Source: Zasmidium citrigriseum
Lineage: Eukaryota; Ascomycota; Dothideomycetes; Mycosphaerellales; Mycosphaerellaceae
Assembly: GCA_002786025.1 (NCBI GenBank)
Contig: NHNW01000004.1
Location: 620,001-684,000, forward strand
DNA: 64,000 nucleotides
Direction of reading: 5' to 3'
In this document: positions 1-14,520 of the stretch, in pieces
Layout of the letters: every line of letters begins with the position of its first letter
Position numbering within the stretch: the stretch's first letter is position 1
Notes under the pieces: model-generated
Seen by the model: the letters and a program-made list of their open reading frames with translations, nothing else
What the model was told of the DNA's origin: nothing
Database searches by the model: none
Made by a program: the position numbers and the translations under genes

Positions 1-3000
1 AAGACGAATCCTAAACACAAGGTTACGAGAATACTTAACGCTCTCGTCGCTCTTATTATAGCTCTTTAATAGGCCGTAGAGCGTCTAACTAGTTTAGCTT
101 CCTTAACGACGATAACGAGGAAGATCTCGAAGGTACGATCCTAGAATAAGCCGTAGTACGAAACGCTAATAGCGCTAGCCTCGACTTTACCCGCTACTAC
201 GATCGCCTATACGACGAACCTAAGATAAGCGATAAACTCGCCGCCGCTATCCCTACCGATTTCTAAGTTCGAGGCGCTATACGCTTTAAGTAAACCGTCG
301 AAGAATACCCTCGCTTCTAGTATTATACTATCCTTAACTAGTCCTACAAGTACGCGAAACTTAAGGAGCGCTATTAATCGCTCGAACAAGAGAAGGACTA
401 GCTATAACAGATTGCCGTAGATATACAAGAAGAGCTCGTAAATAGACTAGATAGTAATAAGTTATAAGCCGCCGCTACTTAGCTTAAGAGAATTATAGAT
501 AAGCTATAAGTCGTAAAGTAGTAAGTTACCGAGAAAGAGTAAGAAGCTAATAACTTAGTAATAGAGTATTACCGCTTAATTAACGAGAAAGATTAAGAGG
601 TAGCCGACTTGTAACGCGAACTCGATAACGTTAAAGCCTAGCTCGCGGATATTATACCCCCTCCGCCTCTAGAGACACCTACCCTTAGTCGTCTCGAGCG
701 TATACGCTAGCGACCCTTAGCTCTAGTACCTACTATAGAGCGAACCCGTTTAGTACTAGCGGTAGCTATACCCCGAGCTATCTTACTCGCGCTAACCTAA
801 GTTACTACGGCTACGATATACTTTAATAATCGCCGCGATACTAAGTTCCTAGATCCTAAGATCTTTAGTAGTATCTATAGTAAGAAGCCTAAGTATAAGG
901 TCTAGCGCTCTTAGATATAGGATAAGATTGCCGCCTCCTACGAGGAATCCGATACGCTTCGAGAAATCCTAGTATACGTAAAGCGCCGTACTTCTAATAA
1001 ACTATAGGAGATTATCGACCTATATATAAACCTAGAAGGTAGTTAGTAAACCCTCGACGATATATAGGCCGAGCTAAATACTAACTTCGGTAATCGTAAT
1101 AAAGATCTTAAAGCCGAGAAGGACCTATCTACCCTTAAGTAGAAGGATAACTAGTCCTTCGCCGAGTTTATTATTACCTACCGTAAGCTTTTAGCTAAGG
1201 TATATAAGAAGTAGAGTACCTATAAGCTGTAGTTAAAGCTTAATACTAAGTAGATAAAGATTATACTTCTATATTAAGACCGAGATTTTAACGAGTTCTA
1301 CCGTATCGCCCGACTTAACGAGGATTCCTAGTAAACTATCTCCGAGTAAGACACCCGTAAGACCTAAGGTAGAGGTAATAGATCCTCGCGCCGTTAGAAC
1401 TAAGGCAATAACCTAAGCGGCGGATAGCGCTCGGGTAGAGGTAATACGGGTAGTAATACTAGTACGGGTATTAGCAATCCTTATAAGCTATTCGTACGTA
1501 TTCTACCCCGACGATTCGAGAGCCTTCCTAAGTTAAATAAAGCTATAAAAGCTACCTTAAGGGCTAAGAATAGGTGCTTTCGTTACCGTGAACCCGGTTA
1601 CGTTAGTACTAGCCTAGACTACGTCTTTAACCTACTAAAGGGTAAATATACGTACGGAGACGTATCTATCGACACGCTATATACCGATTAAGCTACCCGC
1701 GCTACAAACGTTAATCTTAACGTAATAAACGTTAACAACTAGATTAATAGTAACTCTAAATAGCCTTAGATCGAAGTAGCTCTAGACTATCCCCTACTTA
1801 CTAACGGCCCTAAGTATTAGGGAAATACTTAGCCTTATAGCAAAGTCGCGCTAATAAGGCCCTACTATACGAAGAAGAGAAACGAGAATAGGAACCTAGT
1901 TTAAGACTAAGACAATAGTATACACGAGATTAAGAGGAATACATTTCCTATACTACTACTATCTTCTATACTACTACTACTACTAAGGTAGTATATTAAA
2001 CTATCTTAGTTAAGCCTAAACACGGGCGACACCTCGTATGTACAAGCTTAATAGTAGTAGTAGGTAGCCTAAAAGCAAAAGTACTCTTAGATACTAGTAG
2101 TTCCGCTCTCTTCGTTTACTCTTCCTTCGTACGCGTATATTACCTCCTAACCTTTTCCCTCGCTACTCCTAAGAGCCTTAGACTAGTAGATAGCCGACGA
2201 ACCTAACTTATATACGCCGTAATAATTACTATAACTATCGGAAACTATACCGACTAAGGACTATACTACATTACTAACCTAGACTAATACGACCTCGTAA
2301 TTAGAATGTTATAGTTTAAAGAGTATAACCCTTAACTCGATTTTAGTAAGCGAACAATTACCTTTAGCTCCGAGTAATGCCGAATACATAACTATAGCGG
2401 TCGACCGTATAGGGTAACGGTCGATACTAACGACCGGTTACACGTCTACGATATTAATTAGCCTATTAACGATAAGCCCGACCCTAACGTCGATATATGT
2501 TTCGTTAGCGCTAATGCCTTTATTAAACTTACGAGAGAGCACCCGGAATAGCTCTCCGTCTTATAGCCCGAAGATCTTTCCGAACAAGAAGCTAATAAGG
2601 ACGAGTATATAAAATCCTTCGCACTTACGGTTAATAAGGCCCTTAACGCCCTATTACCCGAGGATATTAAGAAATTCATAAACTTAGCTAAGACTAATCC
2701 ACGAGCAAAGTTGCCTCTAGCTTATTATAATTTAGCCGACGCATTTAAACATAAAACCGAGTTTAAGGTACTAGAGTATAGACCTTTAGACTATACTATT
2801 AATCTTAAACCCGGTATAGAGATTCTATATAAGAAAGCGTATACTATAAGCCCTAAACAACTAGTAGTTATAAAGAAGTACATCGACGATAGAATTACCT
2901 AAGGAACTATCGAGAAGTCTAACTTAAGATACGCCTCGCCTATATTAATAGTTAGTAAACTAGGTGGAGGTTTACGAGTCTACGTAGACTACCGCGGAGT

Positions 3001-6000
3001 TAACGCCCTTACGATTAAAGACCGGTATCTAATTCCCCTACTCCGAGAGACACTAGATCGGCTCTATAAAGCGACGTTCTTTATAAAGTTAGATATCGTC
3101 GCTACCTTTAACAACCTCCGTATTCGTAAGGGTAACGAATAGATAACTACCTTTATTATACGTTATAGCCTGTATTAGTATAAGGTCTTGCCTTTTAGTC
3201 TTTATAATAGGCCTAGCTCTTAGTAGCGGTACGTTAATAGTGTCTTACGAGAATTCCTCGATAACTTTATTACGGTCTACCTAGATAATGTCCTTATCTA
3301 TACCTCTAGATCTTTAGAAGATTATTAGTAGAAAGTTCGATAAGTTCTAGTTAAGCTTAGAGATATAGGGCTACCCGTCGATATCGATAAGTATAATTTT
3401 AGCGTTAAGAAGGTTAAATATCTCGGACTTATCGTAACTATAGAGGGAATCGAGATAGATCCCGTTAAGGTAGAAGCTATTTAGTACTAGGCTACTCCTC
3501 GTAACGCTAAAGATATCCTAGTATTCCTAGGATTTGTAGGGTTTTACCGTAGATTTGTTAGCTCCTTCTCCGGAGTAGTAGCTCCTTTAATAGATATAAT
3601 AAAGAAGGACGTCCGGTTTAAATAGACTAGTCGTTACTAGTAAGCTTTCGATAAACTTAAGCGCCGGTTTATAATAGCCCTAATACTAGCGTACTTTAAC
3701 TCTAAGCTACCTATGTAGGTGGAAACTAATACTTCCGACTAGGTTACGGTAGGCGTCTTATCGTAGAAGGGCCTTAACGGTATCTTACGGCTAGTCGTAT
3801 TCTATTTAAAGAAGATAAATCCCTAAGAGTGCAACTATAATATCTACGATAAGGAGCTATTAGCTATTGTTAAAGCCTTTAAAGAATAGCAACTAGAACT
3901 TATAGGCTACGATAAACCCGTACGCGTCCTATTAGACTACAAGAATCTAGAGTACTTTATAACTACTAAGAAACTCAACCGTCGATAAGCTAGATAGGCA
4001 GAATTTCTTAGCTAGTTTAACTTTAAGATTACGTACCGGCTAGGGAAATAAGGCTAGAAGCCTAATAGTCTTACGAGACGTATACAAGACTTACTACTTA
4101 ACGTCGACGATCCTCGTTTATAGTATTAAGAGTAGACGATCTTAAAGCCTTATAACCTCGACATTGTTATATAGTTTATATTAAGTATAGAGCCGGACGA
4201 ACTTCGTAAGTCCTCGATAACCTACCGGGCTCCGACTATTAAAGACTCTAATAACGAGTCCGGTAACGGTAGAGTACCGGTTAAGGGCAACCTAGCGAGT
4301 ATAGAAGGGGGAGACTACTACGAGAACTTAATAGATAAAGACCTTATAGCGGAAGCTTACAATTACTACGGAATTAGAACTAAGATTAACAAACTTATAG
4401 TAGATCTAGAAGCTAGACGTACTAATAACTAGATTTAAAGCTAAAAGATTTCGCCTACTAATTGTTAAGTTACGTAAGGACGGCTATATATTAACAAACG
4501 CCTCTATATTCCTATATTTAAGAATCTTCGTACTCGTATAATATAACGCTACTATAATCTACTAGCAGCTAGATACTAAGGCCTAGCTCGAACCTTTAAG
4601 CTTGTTAGCCGGTAAGGACTCTTTTAGCTAGGTATAAGTTCTAATATAGCCCGTTATTATCGGAATTACTATATATGCCGGAGGTCTAACTCCTCTCGAG
4701 TTAAGTACTAAGGAATACTATCCGCTATACTAACACTAAGCAACGAATAGAAGTATATTATAGTAGACTTTATTGTCGAACTACTAGATAGCAAAGATAG
4801 TAAAACTAGAGTAGTATATAGGCATATTATAACCGTTACTAACTTGCTTACTAAGTAAGTTTATTTAATTCCAACTACTAGCCTAGAAGCTAACTACGCC
4901 GCTCGACTATTTTATAAATACGTCTTTAAGTACTACGGATTGCCTAAGGTTATAGTCTCGGATCGCGGCTCGTAGTAGATTAGCGCCTTCTTTAAGCGTC
5001 TATACGTCCGTCTTAGTATTATATAGAATATCTCTTCCGCGTTCTACCCTAAGACCGATAGGTAATCGGAGCGCATAAACTAGACTCTTAAATAGTATCT
5101 ACGTGCCTTTACTACGTACTAGTAGGACAACTAGATAGAGCTACTACCCTCGGCCGAGTTCGTACTTAATAATTACGAATCGGTAAGTATAGGTATAACT
5201 CCGTTCTTTACAAATATAGGTAGGTATCCTCGAATAGAGTTTTATAACGCAGAATAGCCCTAAGTTATAGCTTAGTAACTTCTAGTAGTGTAGGCTATAG
5301 ATACTCTAGCCGACGATATACGCGATACCTAGGTATACCTAACCGAAGTCCTTAGCGATTTACGTAAAGTAAGACTAGACGAGCTAACCGCGTAATACGC
5401 TCTAATACAAGCCCGTAGCACTAATACTACTAATCGTAAGCGCTAACTAGCACTAGCTTATTAACTAGGATAGTAAGTTTAGCTCGACGCCCGTAACATT
5501 AAGATAGTACGGCTAGCTAAGAAGCTAGACTATAAGTTCCTCGGCCTATTTACTATTATAGAACTAGTCGGTAGACGATCCTATCGACTCGAGTTGCCGG
5601 ATAGTATGTATATCTATAACGTCTTCTATACTTCGCTACTCCGCCCTTACGTAAACGACCCGTTACTAGGCTAGTATACTACACCGCCGCTACTAGTAGT
5701 TATCGACCCTAAAGATAGTCTAGGAGAAGAAGAATAGGAAGTTAAAGAAGTAGTAGATTTAAGAACTAAGTACCGTAATAAGAAAGTCTTCTATATAGTA
5801 AAATAGAGAGGCTATAACAAGGTTACTAAGGAACTATAGAATAACCTACTACCTAGAAGCGAGAAGAAGGTAATAGCCTTCTATAAGCGATACCCTAATA
5901 AACCTAGACCTCGTGTATACGAGCCGGTACCTCTACACTAGTATAGCCTCGCTATACTTATTAGTAATAATAATAAGCCCTTATCTAACTATAGTACTAA

Positions 6001-6416
6001 CTAGTCTAGCTACTCTACCGTTATTACTACTTATATATAGGACCTAGCCGCTCTATAAGTAGCCGCTTCTCCGCGCCGTAGCGACTAGAGTTTAGATAGA
6101 TTCGTAATGCCTCTATAATATAATAACTCGACATAAGCGCCGTCGCCTTAACCCCTCGGGCGGACGGTCGTAGTTACTATCTAAAGTAAGTACATAGATA
6201 CTAACAACGTTATAGGAGCTCCTTTAATAGAGAGGGGGGTACTATTACGAGCGTACCTACGGTAGCTATTTATCTAACCCCGCTTGTTACGTACTAACGC
6301 CTACTAGCGGCTTAGTATTCTCTTAAATAGCTCGCGCTTCTCGCGCTCTTCTTAGAAACTCTGTCTCTCGACAGTTCTTTACCTAATACGCAACCCTTTT
6401 ATACTACCCTCTAACA
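1..6416 (+). mobile_element. Ty3/Gypsy chromodomain retrotransposon, RIP-mutated, 5' end outside window
   Basis: Frames are broken by TAG and TAA everywhere, yet the order of a Gypsy polyprotein can be followed on the plus strand: a gag-like region, a degraded CCHC knuckle near 1,570-1,610, a protease with L-D-T-S-S near 2,086-2,105, a well-kept reverse transcriptase lead-in at 2,711-2,902, the RT core with Y-L-D-N at 3,278-3,301, RNase H around 3,680-4,010, an integrase core around 4,700-5,250 and a chromodomain-like stretch near 5,760-5,890. Integrase followed by a chromodomain is the arrangement of fungal chromoviruses. The element is dead; its stops mostly sit where CAG, CAA or TGG codons are expected. 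The 5' LTR and the start of gag lie left of the window. The right end is set by a purine tract and a candidate 3' LTR, so the end coordinate is approximate. Confidence 0.8.
6239..6416 (+). repeat. candidate 3' LTR of the first Gypsy element
   Basis: A purine tract (GAGAGGGGGG, about 6,229-6,238) directly precedes TACTATTACGAGCG. This fits a polypurine tract followed by an LTR whose initial TG has become TA. The right boundary is guessed from a TAACA ending. The partner LTR is outside the window, so repeat identity cannot be tested here. Confidence 0.35.
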
Positions 6417-6429
6417 AGTAGACGGAGTC

Positions 6430-7960
6430 GGCTAGTATAACGCCTACGTAGAGCCTAAGCCGCGATAGCGTACTTCTTACTAATAGCCTCGTATTTATCC
6501 CTAAGGATCTAGCTCTAAAGGCTAAGATTATAGAACGTAACTATAATAATCTAAGTGTAGGTTACTTTAGAGAAGCTAAGTTAGAGAAGGCTTTACGCTA
6601 TAAGTACTACTAGCGAGACCTTACTAAAGATATCTAGGCGTATATCGAGCGTTATAATATCTACTAGCGTAATAAGTATAAGACGTATAAGCTATATAGC
6701 GAGTTAAACTTATTATAGGTACTAGAGCCTAATAAGATACTATCTTATTAGAGTATAGACTTTATCGTCGGCTTACCGCTAGCGTAAAGCTAAAGAGGAG
6801 TCGTCGATACGATCCTTATTATTATTAATAGGCTATCTAAGCTATTAATCTTTATACTAGTAGATTCTACTATTACGGCTACCGAGCTTACTAACGTTAT
6901 TAAGAAAGAGTTAATTACGCGATTCGGTTTACTAGTATCGATCGTTTTAGATCGTAGTAGTCTATTTATAAGTTCCTTTTAGTTATCGCTACTATAGAGA
7001 TAGAAGGTAAAACGCTAGCTTTCTACCGCCTTTTACCTATAAACTAATAGTTAAACTAAACGAACTAACTAGATACTAGAAACCTATCTATAATACTTTA
7101 TTAACTACTATTAAGACGACTAGGCCTATTAGCTAATATAGGCTAAGTTTATATAGAATAACGCCTAGTACGCTTTACTAAAGTTAACCCCGTTTTACGC
7201 CGTATATACGAAGTATATATAGGCGCCTAGTAACGAGGACGTTACTATAGGAGAGGGAGATAAACCTCTACCTCCTATAGTTAAAGAACGAGCTAAATAG
7301 CTAGTAAAGGTCCGAGAGGAACTACGAGAAAACCTAGTTTACGCTAGCGAGTACTAAGCGAAATACTATAATAAGAAGTATAAACCCCGCTCGTTTAAAG
7401 CTAGCGATAAGGTAATATTAAGCTCGCGAAACCTCTAATCCTTATAGCCGAAGAAGAAGTTTAGTACTAAATTCGTTAGACCTTTCGAAGTACTAGAACG
7501 AGTTAGCCTTTAAGTATACTACTTAAAGCTACTAATAAGCCTACGAGCTATCTACCCTATATTCTATATATTACTACTCGAACTATATTATAAAGCCGAT
7601 AGCGTATAGCCGCCGCTAGAGGAGGTTAATAGCGCCGAAGAATATTAAGTCGAAGAGATACTTAAGAAGGGTTAGAAGAAAGGAAAGGCTTACTAGCTTA
7701 TTAAATAGAAGGGCTACGGCTATAAGGAAAATACCTAGGAGCTAGCGGAAAACCTACGTAATACTAGCGAGGCGCTAGAAATCTTCCTTAAGAAGAACCC
7801 GACTCTTAATACTTCGAAGAAAAGAAAAGATAGTAAGACTAGAAATAGTAAAGATTTAGGACTACCTAAAAAATAGCTACGCGTAAAGCTAGCGTAACGC
7901 CGTCGCTAATATAGAGGGCTAAAGCCTAGATATAGAAGAACGCCTAAGAACTAATTATCT
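6430..7960 (+). mobile_element. Gypsy pol fragment (integrase plus chromodomain), RIP-mutated
   Basis: Reading through TAG/TAA as decayed glutamines, the plus strand shows an H2C2-side integrase lead-in (about 6,520-6,720), the integrase core with the S-I-D-F-I-V-G-L type motif near 6,755-6,775 and the N-Q-T-E family motif region near 7,060. A chromodomain-like C-terminus follows near 7,630-7,760. No reverse transcriptase precedes it, so this is a 5'-truncated copy of a second element, different in sequence from the one on its left. It was probably truncated by insertion or deletion before RIP. Confidence 0.65.
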
Positions 7961-8215
7961 TTACCCTTACCCTTACCTATCTCCTTATTAGAATCGCTCT
8001 TCTAACTATCCTTAGCGGCCTACCTACGAACCGCCGCCTTAACGCTAAGGACCGCCTAGTTAATATTTATAATCTTAACCTTTAGCGCTACTAAGGTACG
8101 AATAATCTCCCTACCCTACTACTTAATAGCCTCCTCGAGATAAGCGGAAGAGGGACCTACTAGCGAAAAGCCTACGTTAACCGAGCGACTCTTCTTAGGC
8201 GTCTACTAAGTACCC
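7961..8215 (-). mobile_element. left remnant of an unidentified RIP-mutated element (minus strand), interrupted by the Gypsy element on its right
   Basis: On the minus strand, reading TAG/TAA as lost glutamine codons gives a coherent charged stretch rich in Lys, Ala, Glu and Ile that ends in a Lys/Gly-rich tail near 7,960. No family is recognised. The segment ends exactly at the target-site duplication of the 8,216-15,357 element. The minus-strand coding character resumes on the other side of that element (15,358 onward), so I read both as parts of one interrupted older element. Confidence 0.45.
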
Positions 8216-8405
8216 TAATATAAAGGGCGATACTCTATAGCTTAGTACTAGCCTAAGGTATACGATAGCCTATACCTTCGGCTACGCCCGCTCTTAGCGT
8301 ACTATCCTTTTCTTAACGGATACTAATAGATAGCTTCCTCTCTCCTTATCGAACCTATTAAGTACTACTACGAGTATCCCGTATATACGTTACTTACCCG
8401 TAATA
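8216..8405 (+). repeat. 5' LTR of the 7.1-kb Gypsy element
   Basis: It matches 15,168-15,357 base for base at a constant offset of 6,952, with seven differences in 190 positions. It begins TAATATAAAGGG (ancestral TG presumed changed to TA). The end is uncertain by about 2 bp because the TA of the terminus and of the target duplication coincide. Confidence 0.85.
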
Positions 8406-11400
8406 TTAGGTTTAATTAATATTATAGAAACCCTAAACTTCTTCGTAGAAGCCGAGGGTACCTTACTAGGGAACGACTCCTTAGTATAGGGAACGACGTA
8501 GGCTAACTTATAGCGAGTCCTCGAGGAGGTCTACGCTCGTTAGTAAATAATAGAAGAAGAGCTAAGAACTACGCGGTCTATACTCGAACGATTAGAGGCT
8601 AAACGCTTTACCTTAGCGGCTAGCCTAAGCTAGTAGGTAGGAGCCTTAACGAATAACCTCCTATAACGACTAGTCGACGCTATTCGCCTCGCCCTAGTAG
8701 TAGCGCCTACGGCTTCTACCCTAGAAGCTATAGGCTCTAGAGAATAGCGACTACTAACCTAGGATAGTAAAGCGAGTACCTTCTATAACTACTTAAGTAG
8801 GATCGAGAGCTCGTACTAGGTACGCTCTAGCCTAAGACCTACGCTTCCTAACGAATACTACTAGAACGCTATTTACGACTCCCTTCTAGTAGTTAAGAAA
8901 GCTTAGATACGTTACTTCTAGGAGAATAGATACCCTATAAGAGGTAAGGAACCTATAGCTTTCTTTACGTAGCTCGAAGAGGTTTTTACGGATAGTAATA
9001 AGGCCGTAAAAGTACTAGAGAAGCTTATAAGCTTAAAGTATACTAACGGTTAGCCGTAGTACGAATACTAACTAGATTTCGACGGTCTCCTCCTTAGCGC
9101 TAGTAGAAGCTAGTAGTTTAATAATATAAAGATTAGCTACCTTAAGAATACGTTCTCTAACGCCGCCCTAAGTTAAACGGTAGCTATATAAAAGCTTACG
9201 GAATACTATCCTTTCGTAGAGGAAGTCGAAAGGATTATAACGAACTACGAATCTATAGAGTAATATAAGTTAGCTTATAAGCGCTAGCTTAAGAAGAAGG
9301 AAAAGGAAAAGGATTCTACCGCTTCTACTATAGTCGTCGTACCCTCTTACTCGGCGCTAGTACTAAGGACTAATAATAACGGGGATATAATTATAAACCC
9401 CGCCTATACTAGAGGGAACCGCGGTCGTAGCCGCGGAGGCCGACTAAATACGCTAGGTAGCCGTAGCGGCCGTCTAGTAGCTAGAGGGAAGTAGAGAGCT
9501 AAGTAGGTAGACTCTATAGAGCGAGAGCGACGCCGCGAAAAATAGCTCTACTTCCGCTATAAAGGTAGCGGATACCGAATCCGAGACTACCTATATACCC
9601 TAGTAGTCCCGCTAACCTCGATTAATACTACGGTACTCCCGCTCCTAGAAGACGACGACGAACTATTAGATACCGCTAAGTCTACGACGGGAAAAGAATA
9701 ACTCCCTCTTAGAGTTAGGAGAAGGGAGTAGATAAGGTATTAATAGAAGGGTAGGAGAAGATTAAGGAGGATATAAACGGAAACCTAATATATACTAACG
9801 TAGTCCTATAAAATAACGTTAGAACCTCCGCCCTTATTAATAAAGGATATTAATATTACTCTATAATTAACGCTAGCTTTATAAAAGGCCTCGGACTCTA
9901 GTATATTATACGCGAGTCCCGTAAAGTAAAGGGAGCGTTAGCGGTAATACGCGGCGCGAATATCGTAGGAGTTATCGCTTTCTAGATAGAAATAGATAGA
10001 TTCCGATAGTAAGTATACGTATACGTAGTACTAGGTTTAGCCTTCCCGCTAATCCTAGGTAACCTATAGAAAGTATATAATAAAGTACGGACGGTACTAG
10101 AGAAGCGCTAGTTCTACTATAGATAGGCGAAAAGATAGGTAAAGGAAGGCCGCTACTATAAGGAGATTAATAACCTCGGCGACTTAGCGGCGCTATCCGC
10201 TAGTATAGTTACACTCGCCGCTATAATTACTACGGATATCGAGAAAGTACTTAAGATAAAGGAATACCTAACTATTAAGGAACTATAGAAGAGACTACCT
10301 CTAGAGGTTCGCGACCTTATACTATTATTTTATAGACGGATAGTAGATAAACTCGCCCTATACTAACCTAGTATCGACTATCGTATCGAGCTCCGTAAGA
10401 AACTAGACGGTTCCTAGCTAACCTTACTATAGGGGCCGCTCTATAGTATATTAAAGTAAGAACTCCTAGTCCTAAGGAAGACCCTTAATAAACTCCTCGC
10501 TAAGGGTTTTATTCGGCTATCTAACTCTAAAGTAGCGGCTCCTATACTCTTCGTACGGAAACCGGGTAGAAGGCTATAGTTTTACTATAACTACTAAGCC
10601 CTTAACGCCCTTACTAAGTAGGATAGGTACCTACTACCTCTAATTCTAGAGACCTTACGAAACCTTACGGAAGCTAGGTAGCTAACGAAAGTAGACGTCG
10701 TCTTAGCCTTCTATTAGATCCGTATAGCCGAAGGATATAAGTATAAGACTACCTTCCGTACTCGCTTCGGGTTATTCGAGTAGATAGTATATCCGTTTAG
10801 TTTATCTAAGGTACTAGCTACTTTCTAACGGTATATTAATACTTTATTACGGGAACACTTAGACAACTTCGCCTCCGCCTATATCGACGACGTTATTATC
10901 TACTCTAACGGCTCGAAGGAGGACTACTTCCGTAAAGTAAGGACCGTTCTCTATAAGCTTTAGTAAGGAGGCCTATATATCGACTCTAATAAGAGCGAGT
11001 TTACCTAAAAGTAGATTAAGTACCTAGGGTTTATCGTACACGCCGATAGAAAAGGCGTATCTACTAACCTAGAGAAGGTAGAAGCCGTACGTAAATAGGC
11101 GGTACCTAAGACTTAGAAGGAGGTACGGAGATTCCTAGGTTTTACTAACTATTATAGGATATTTATCCCTAACTACTCGAAGCTTACTATACTATTAACG
11201 GCGCTTACCGGTAAGGGCACCTAGTTTACCTAGGGCTAGGAGTAATAGAACGCGTTTAAACGGTTAAAGGATAAGTTCTATAGGGCTCTAGTACTTATAT
11301 AGTAGGACCCGACGCTACCGATATTCCTAGAGACCGACTATAGTAGATTCGCGATAGGAGGCGCTCTCCTTTAAGAAAGGGACGGGATCCGACGCCTAGT

Positions 11401-13879
11401 AGGGTTCTTCTCGTAGAAGTTAAATAAGTTAGAGATTAACTACGATATCTACGATAAGGAGATATTAGTAGTAGTTTCTAGTATTAAGTTCTAGGAACCC
11501 GAACTAAAAGCCTATAGTTCCTTTATAATTTAGACGGACTATAAGAATCTAGAATACTTTATAGTAAAGAGATAGCTTTCGGAACGGTAGATTCGTTAGT
11601 AGGAGACCCTCGTAAAATTCTAGTTCTCCTTAGTATATCGCCTAGGAACCGAAGCCGTAATACCGGACGCGCTCTCGAGAAGAGAGTAGGATACCTTAGG
11701 GAAAGACGATAAGCTCTCTTAGTACCGCCGCTTTTTAGAGCCGGATCGCGTCTAGAACTAGCTAGAGATAGTACGAATAAACTCTACGTTACCTAGGGCG
11801 ATCCCTATAGAAGAAAAGCTACTTACTAGTATCTTTAGCTATCTACTAGACGAGAGCTATACCCTAGGCTAGGGAGTAATAATACTCCCTATATAGGTAG
11901 CTAGTAAAGCGGAAACTACCTAGGAAGAAACGGAAACCGAAGGACCGTTTTAAGATCCCGAACTAAATAGACTCTAGGAAGCGGCTATTAAGGATAATAG
12001 TATATACCGAGTAGTAATATAGGCTATATAGGACGGTACTCGTACCTTACCGCCTAGAATCCGCGCTAAAATCTAGCTTAGAGACTATAGTATAGACGTA
12101 TAAGGACGGCTACGATATCGCTAGAAGTTATAGGTACCTAGCGCGCTAGTAACTACGGAAGCCGAGTAGTAAGCTATAGGAACCGATAAGAAGTAATAGG
12201 ACGTCCTATAGACTAAACTAATTTAGTCCGTCTATAATTTACTAGTCTACGGCTATCCTAGGCGGGATTCTACCGTATCTATTATACGACGCGACTTCTA
12301 CTAGCCGTTATAAGCGAAATATATACGCTAGTTCCTACGTAACTATAACCCTTACGGGAGAAATAAGGTATAGCGGGAATATAAGTATAGTCTCCTACGT
12401 CCCCTACTAGTTCCTAATCGTTTCTTTTAGGAGATCTCTATAGATTTTATTACGGATCTCCCCGAGGCCTAGGGGAATAAATACCTCTAGGTTATTAAAG
12501 ATCGATTAAGTAAATAGGTAACGCTAGTAGCGACCTCTAGTATAAAGGCTAAGGAATACGCTATAATCTTTATAGAAGCCTAGGTAAAATACTATAGCTT
12601 ACTAAGGGCGATTATAAGTAACTATAGTACTAACTAGATAAGTACCTTCTAGAAAACGCTCTATCGCCTTTTAAGTATAGAGTAACGATTAAGTACCGCT
12701 TACTACCTATAAACGGACGAAGGTATAGAACGGGTTAACTAAGATATATAAGCGTACCTACGTAACTATATTAACCGCGAGTAATCCGACTAGAATAAGT
12801 AGCTTTCCGTAGTAGAACTTACGCTTAATAGCCGCTACTACGCGGGGCTAGGAATAAGCCTATTCTTCGCTACCTACGGATATAAGGTAACGTTACCTAT
12901 AGCTTTAGTAGCGGACCCTACGTTAGATACCCGGCTCTCCGCGGCTAAGCGTACTAAAGAGTTCGTAAAGAAGCTAAAGGGTATCTCTAACCTTTACTAA
13001 ACTAGTATAGCGGAGGCCGCCTAATAATAGGAGGAAAGCGTAAATAGGAAACGGACCCTAGTACTAATCTATTAGAAGGGAGATAAGGTATAGCTTAATT
13101 TAAGAAACTATAAGACTAATAGACCGAAAAAGAGCCTCGATACGAGATACGTAAAGTATACTATAGAAGAAGTCCTTTCGCTAGTCTCTATACGATTATT
13201 AGGGATCCCTAGTAATATTTACCTAGTATTCTATATAGACCTACTCCGCCTAGCGAGTTAGGATCCTCTTCTAGGATAGGTTACCGACGACAAGTAGCTA
13301 GAACCCGTACTCTTCGAGACGTATAACGAATAGAAGGTAGAGGAGATTCTATACGTACGAAAGAAAAAGAAAGGGAATAGAAGAGAAGCTTTAGTAAAGT
13401 AGAACGGTTACTATAAACTCTCGTAGGAACCTATTAAGAACCTAGCGGATACCGTAGTACTAGACGAGTTCGAAAAGAAATATAGAAATATCTTAAAAAA
13501 TAATAGACTAAGGGAAAGGTAGGAAGGAAAGAAAGGAAAGCGAAAGAATTAATTCGGAAAGCGGGCGTTATTAGAGTTTAAAAGAGTTTAGGAAAGGAAA
13601 GGAAAAGATATTAATAGAGATAGGGACGATTCTTATTTAGCGTTTAAGGGCCGCCGCCCGAACTATCTACTAATAGAAAGTAGGAGGGCTCTAGGCCTAA
13701 AGTACTAGAAGCTAAGAGACGAAGGGGAGGGGAGGGATCTAATCCGACTCCTCCTCTACTTTCTCCTAACGAGCGCCTAAGACAAGAGTAGGAGGGAGGT
13801 TAGCGCTAGAAATAACGGTTAGCGTATATTTCTTAACGGGATCTATAAGGACTTACGTAAGGCCCTACTAGGCGACGAT

Positions 13880-14520
13880 CCGAACTACGGACTTAGTAAC
13901 CTCGTTAGCTAGCTCGCTAAAAGGGACGGTTAGCGAGTATAATTATACGGGATCTAGAAAACCTACTCGCTTAGGAGGCCCTCCTCCTAGAGAGGTAGGA
14001 GGACCTTATATACCTTAAGTACCTTCTTAAGGTCCTTATAGGCCTCCTCCCTAAAATATATATTAGCCGACCGTTTTTATACGGAAACCGAAGGGTATTA
14101 CCTACTCCTTCTCGTCTAAAGACCGAGTCTAGATCGCGTAGGCTATATAGGCTATCTTAGGGCTATATTAATACGGTTAGCGGCTAATTTCCTACGGAGA
14201 CCGAAGGGATCTTATAGGTCGTAGTAGGACTTCTTACCTACCTTATAGGTATAGTAGGAGTAATAGGCGGAGGTAGGGCGGCTAGAGGTATTTAGCTATA
14301 ATACTAGTTAGCGGATACTATACGAATCGAGCTAGAAACCGATACTTACTAGCTAGTTAACGTAGTCGACGCTACTATTAGCGTAGTCCTAGTAGTAGAT
14401 AAGAGGGGCGGGCGCGGTAGGAGTAGTAGCGGTAGGAGCGGATATTTTCTATAGTCTCCGAGTTAGTTTAGGCGGTCTCCGACCGTAATTACCTAGAGGC
14501 TAATTACTTACGAAGTAGTT
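13880..14520 (-). pseudogene. antisense reading region between pol and 3' LTR of the Gypsy element
   Basis: On the minus strand from about 14,520 down to about 13,900 one frame stays coherent if TAG and TAA are read as RIP-destroyed CAG/CAA. It has a Pro/Ala/Thr-rich part, then a Tyr-rich part and an Arg-rich end. The plus strand shows nothing comparable. I do not recognise the product. Additional antisense ORFs downstream of pol are known in some plant LTR elements; in this element it is an inference from frame coherence only. Ends are approximate. Confidence 0.4.

Noticed and set aside
2458..2902. Two open frames inside the RIP block
   Set aside because: 2,711-2,902 is a surviving piece of the Gypsy reverse transcriptase lead-in, and 2,458-2,679 (minus) is its antisense shadow; neither is a gene on its own.
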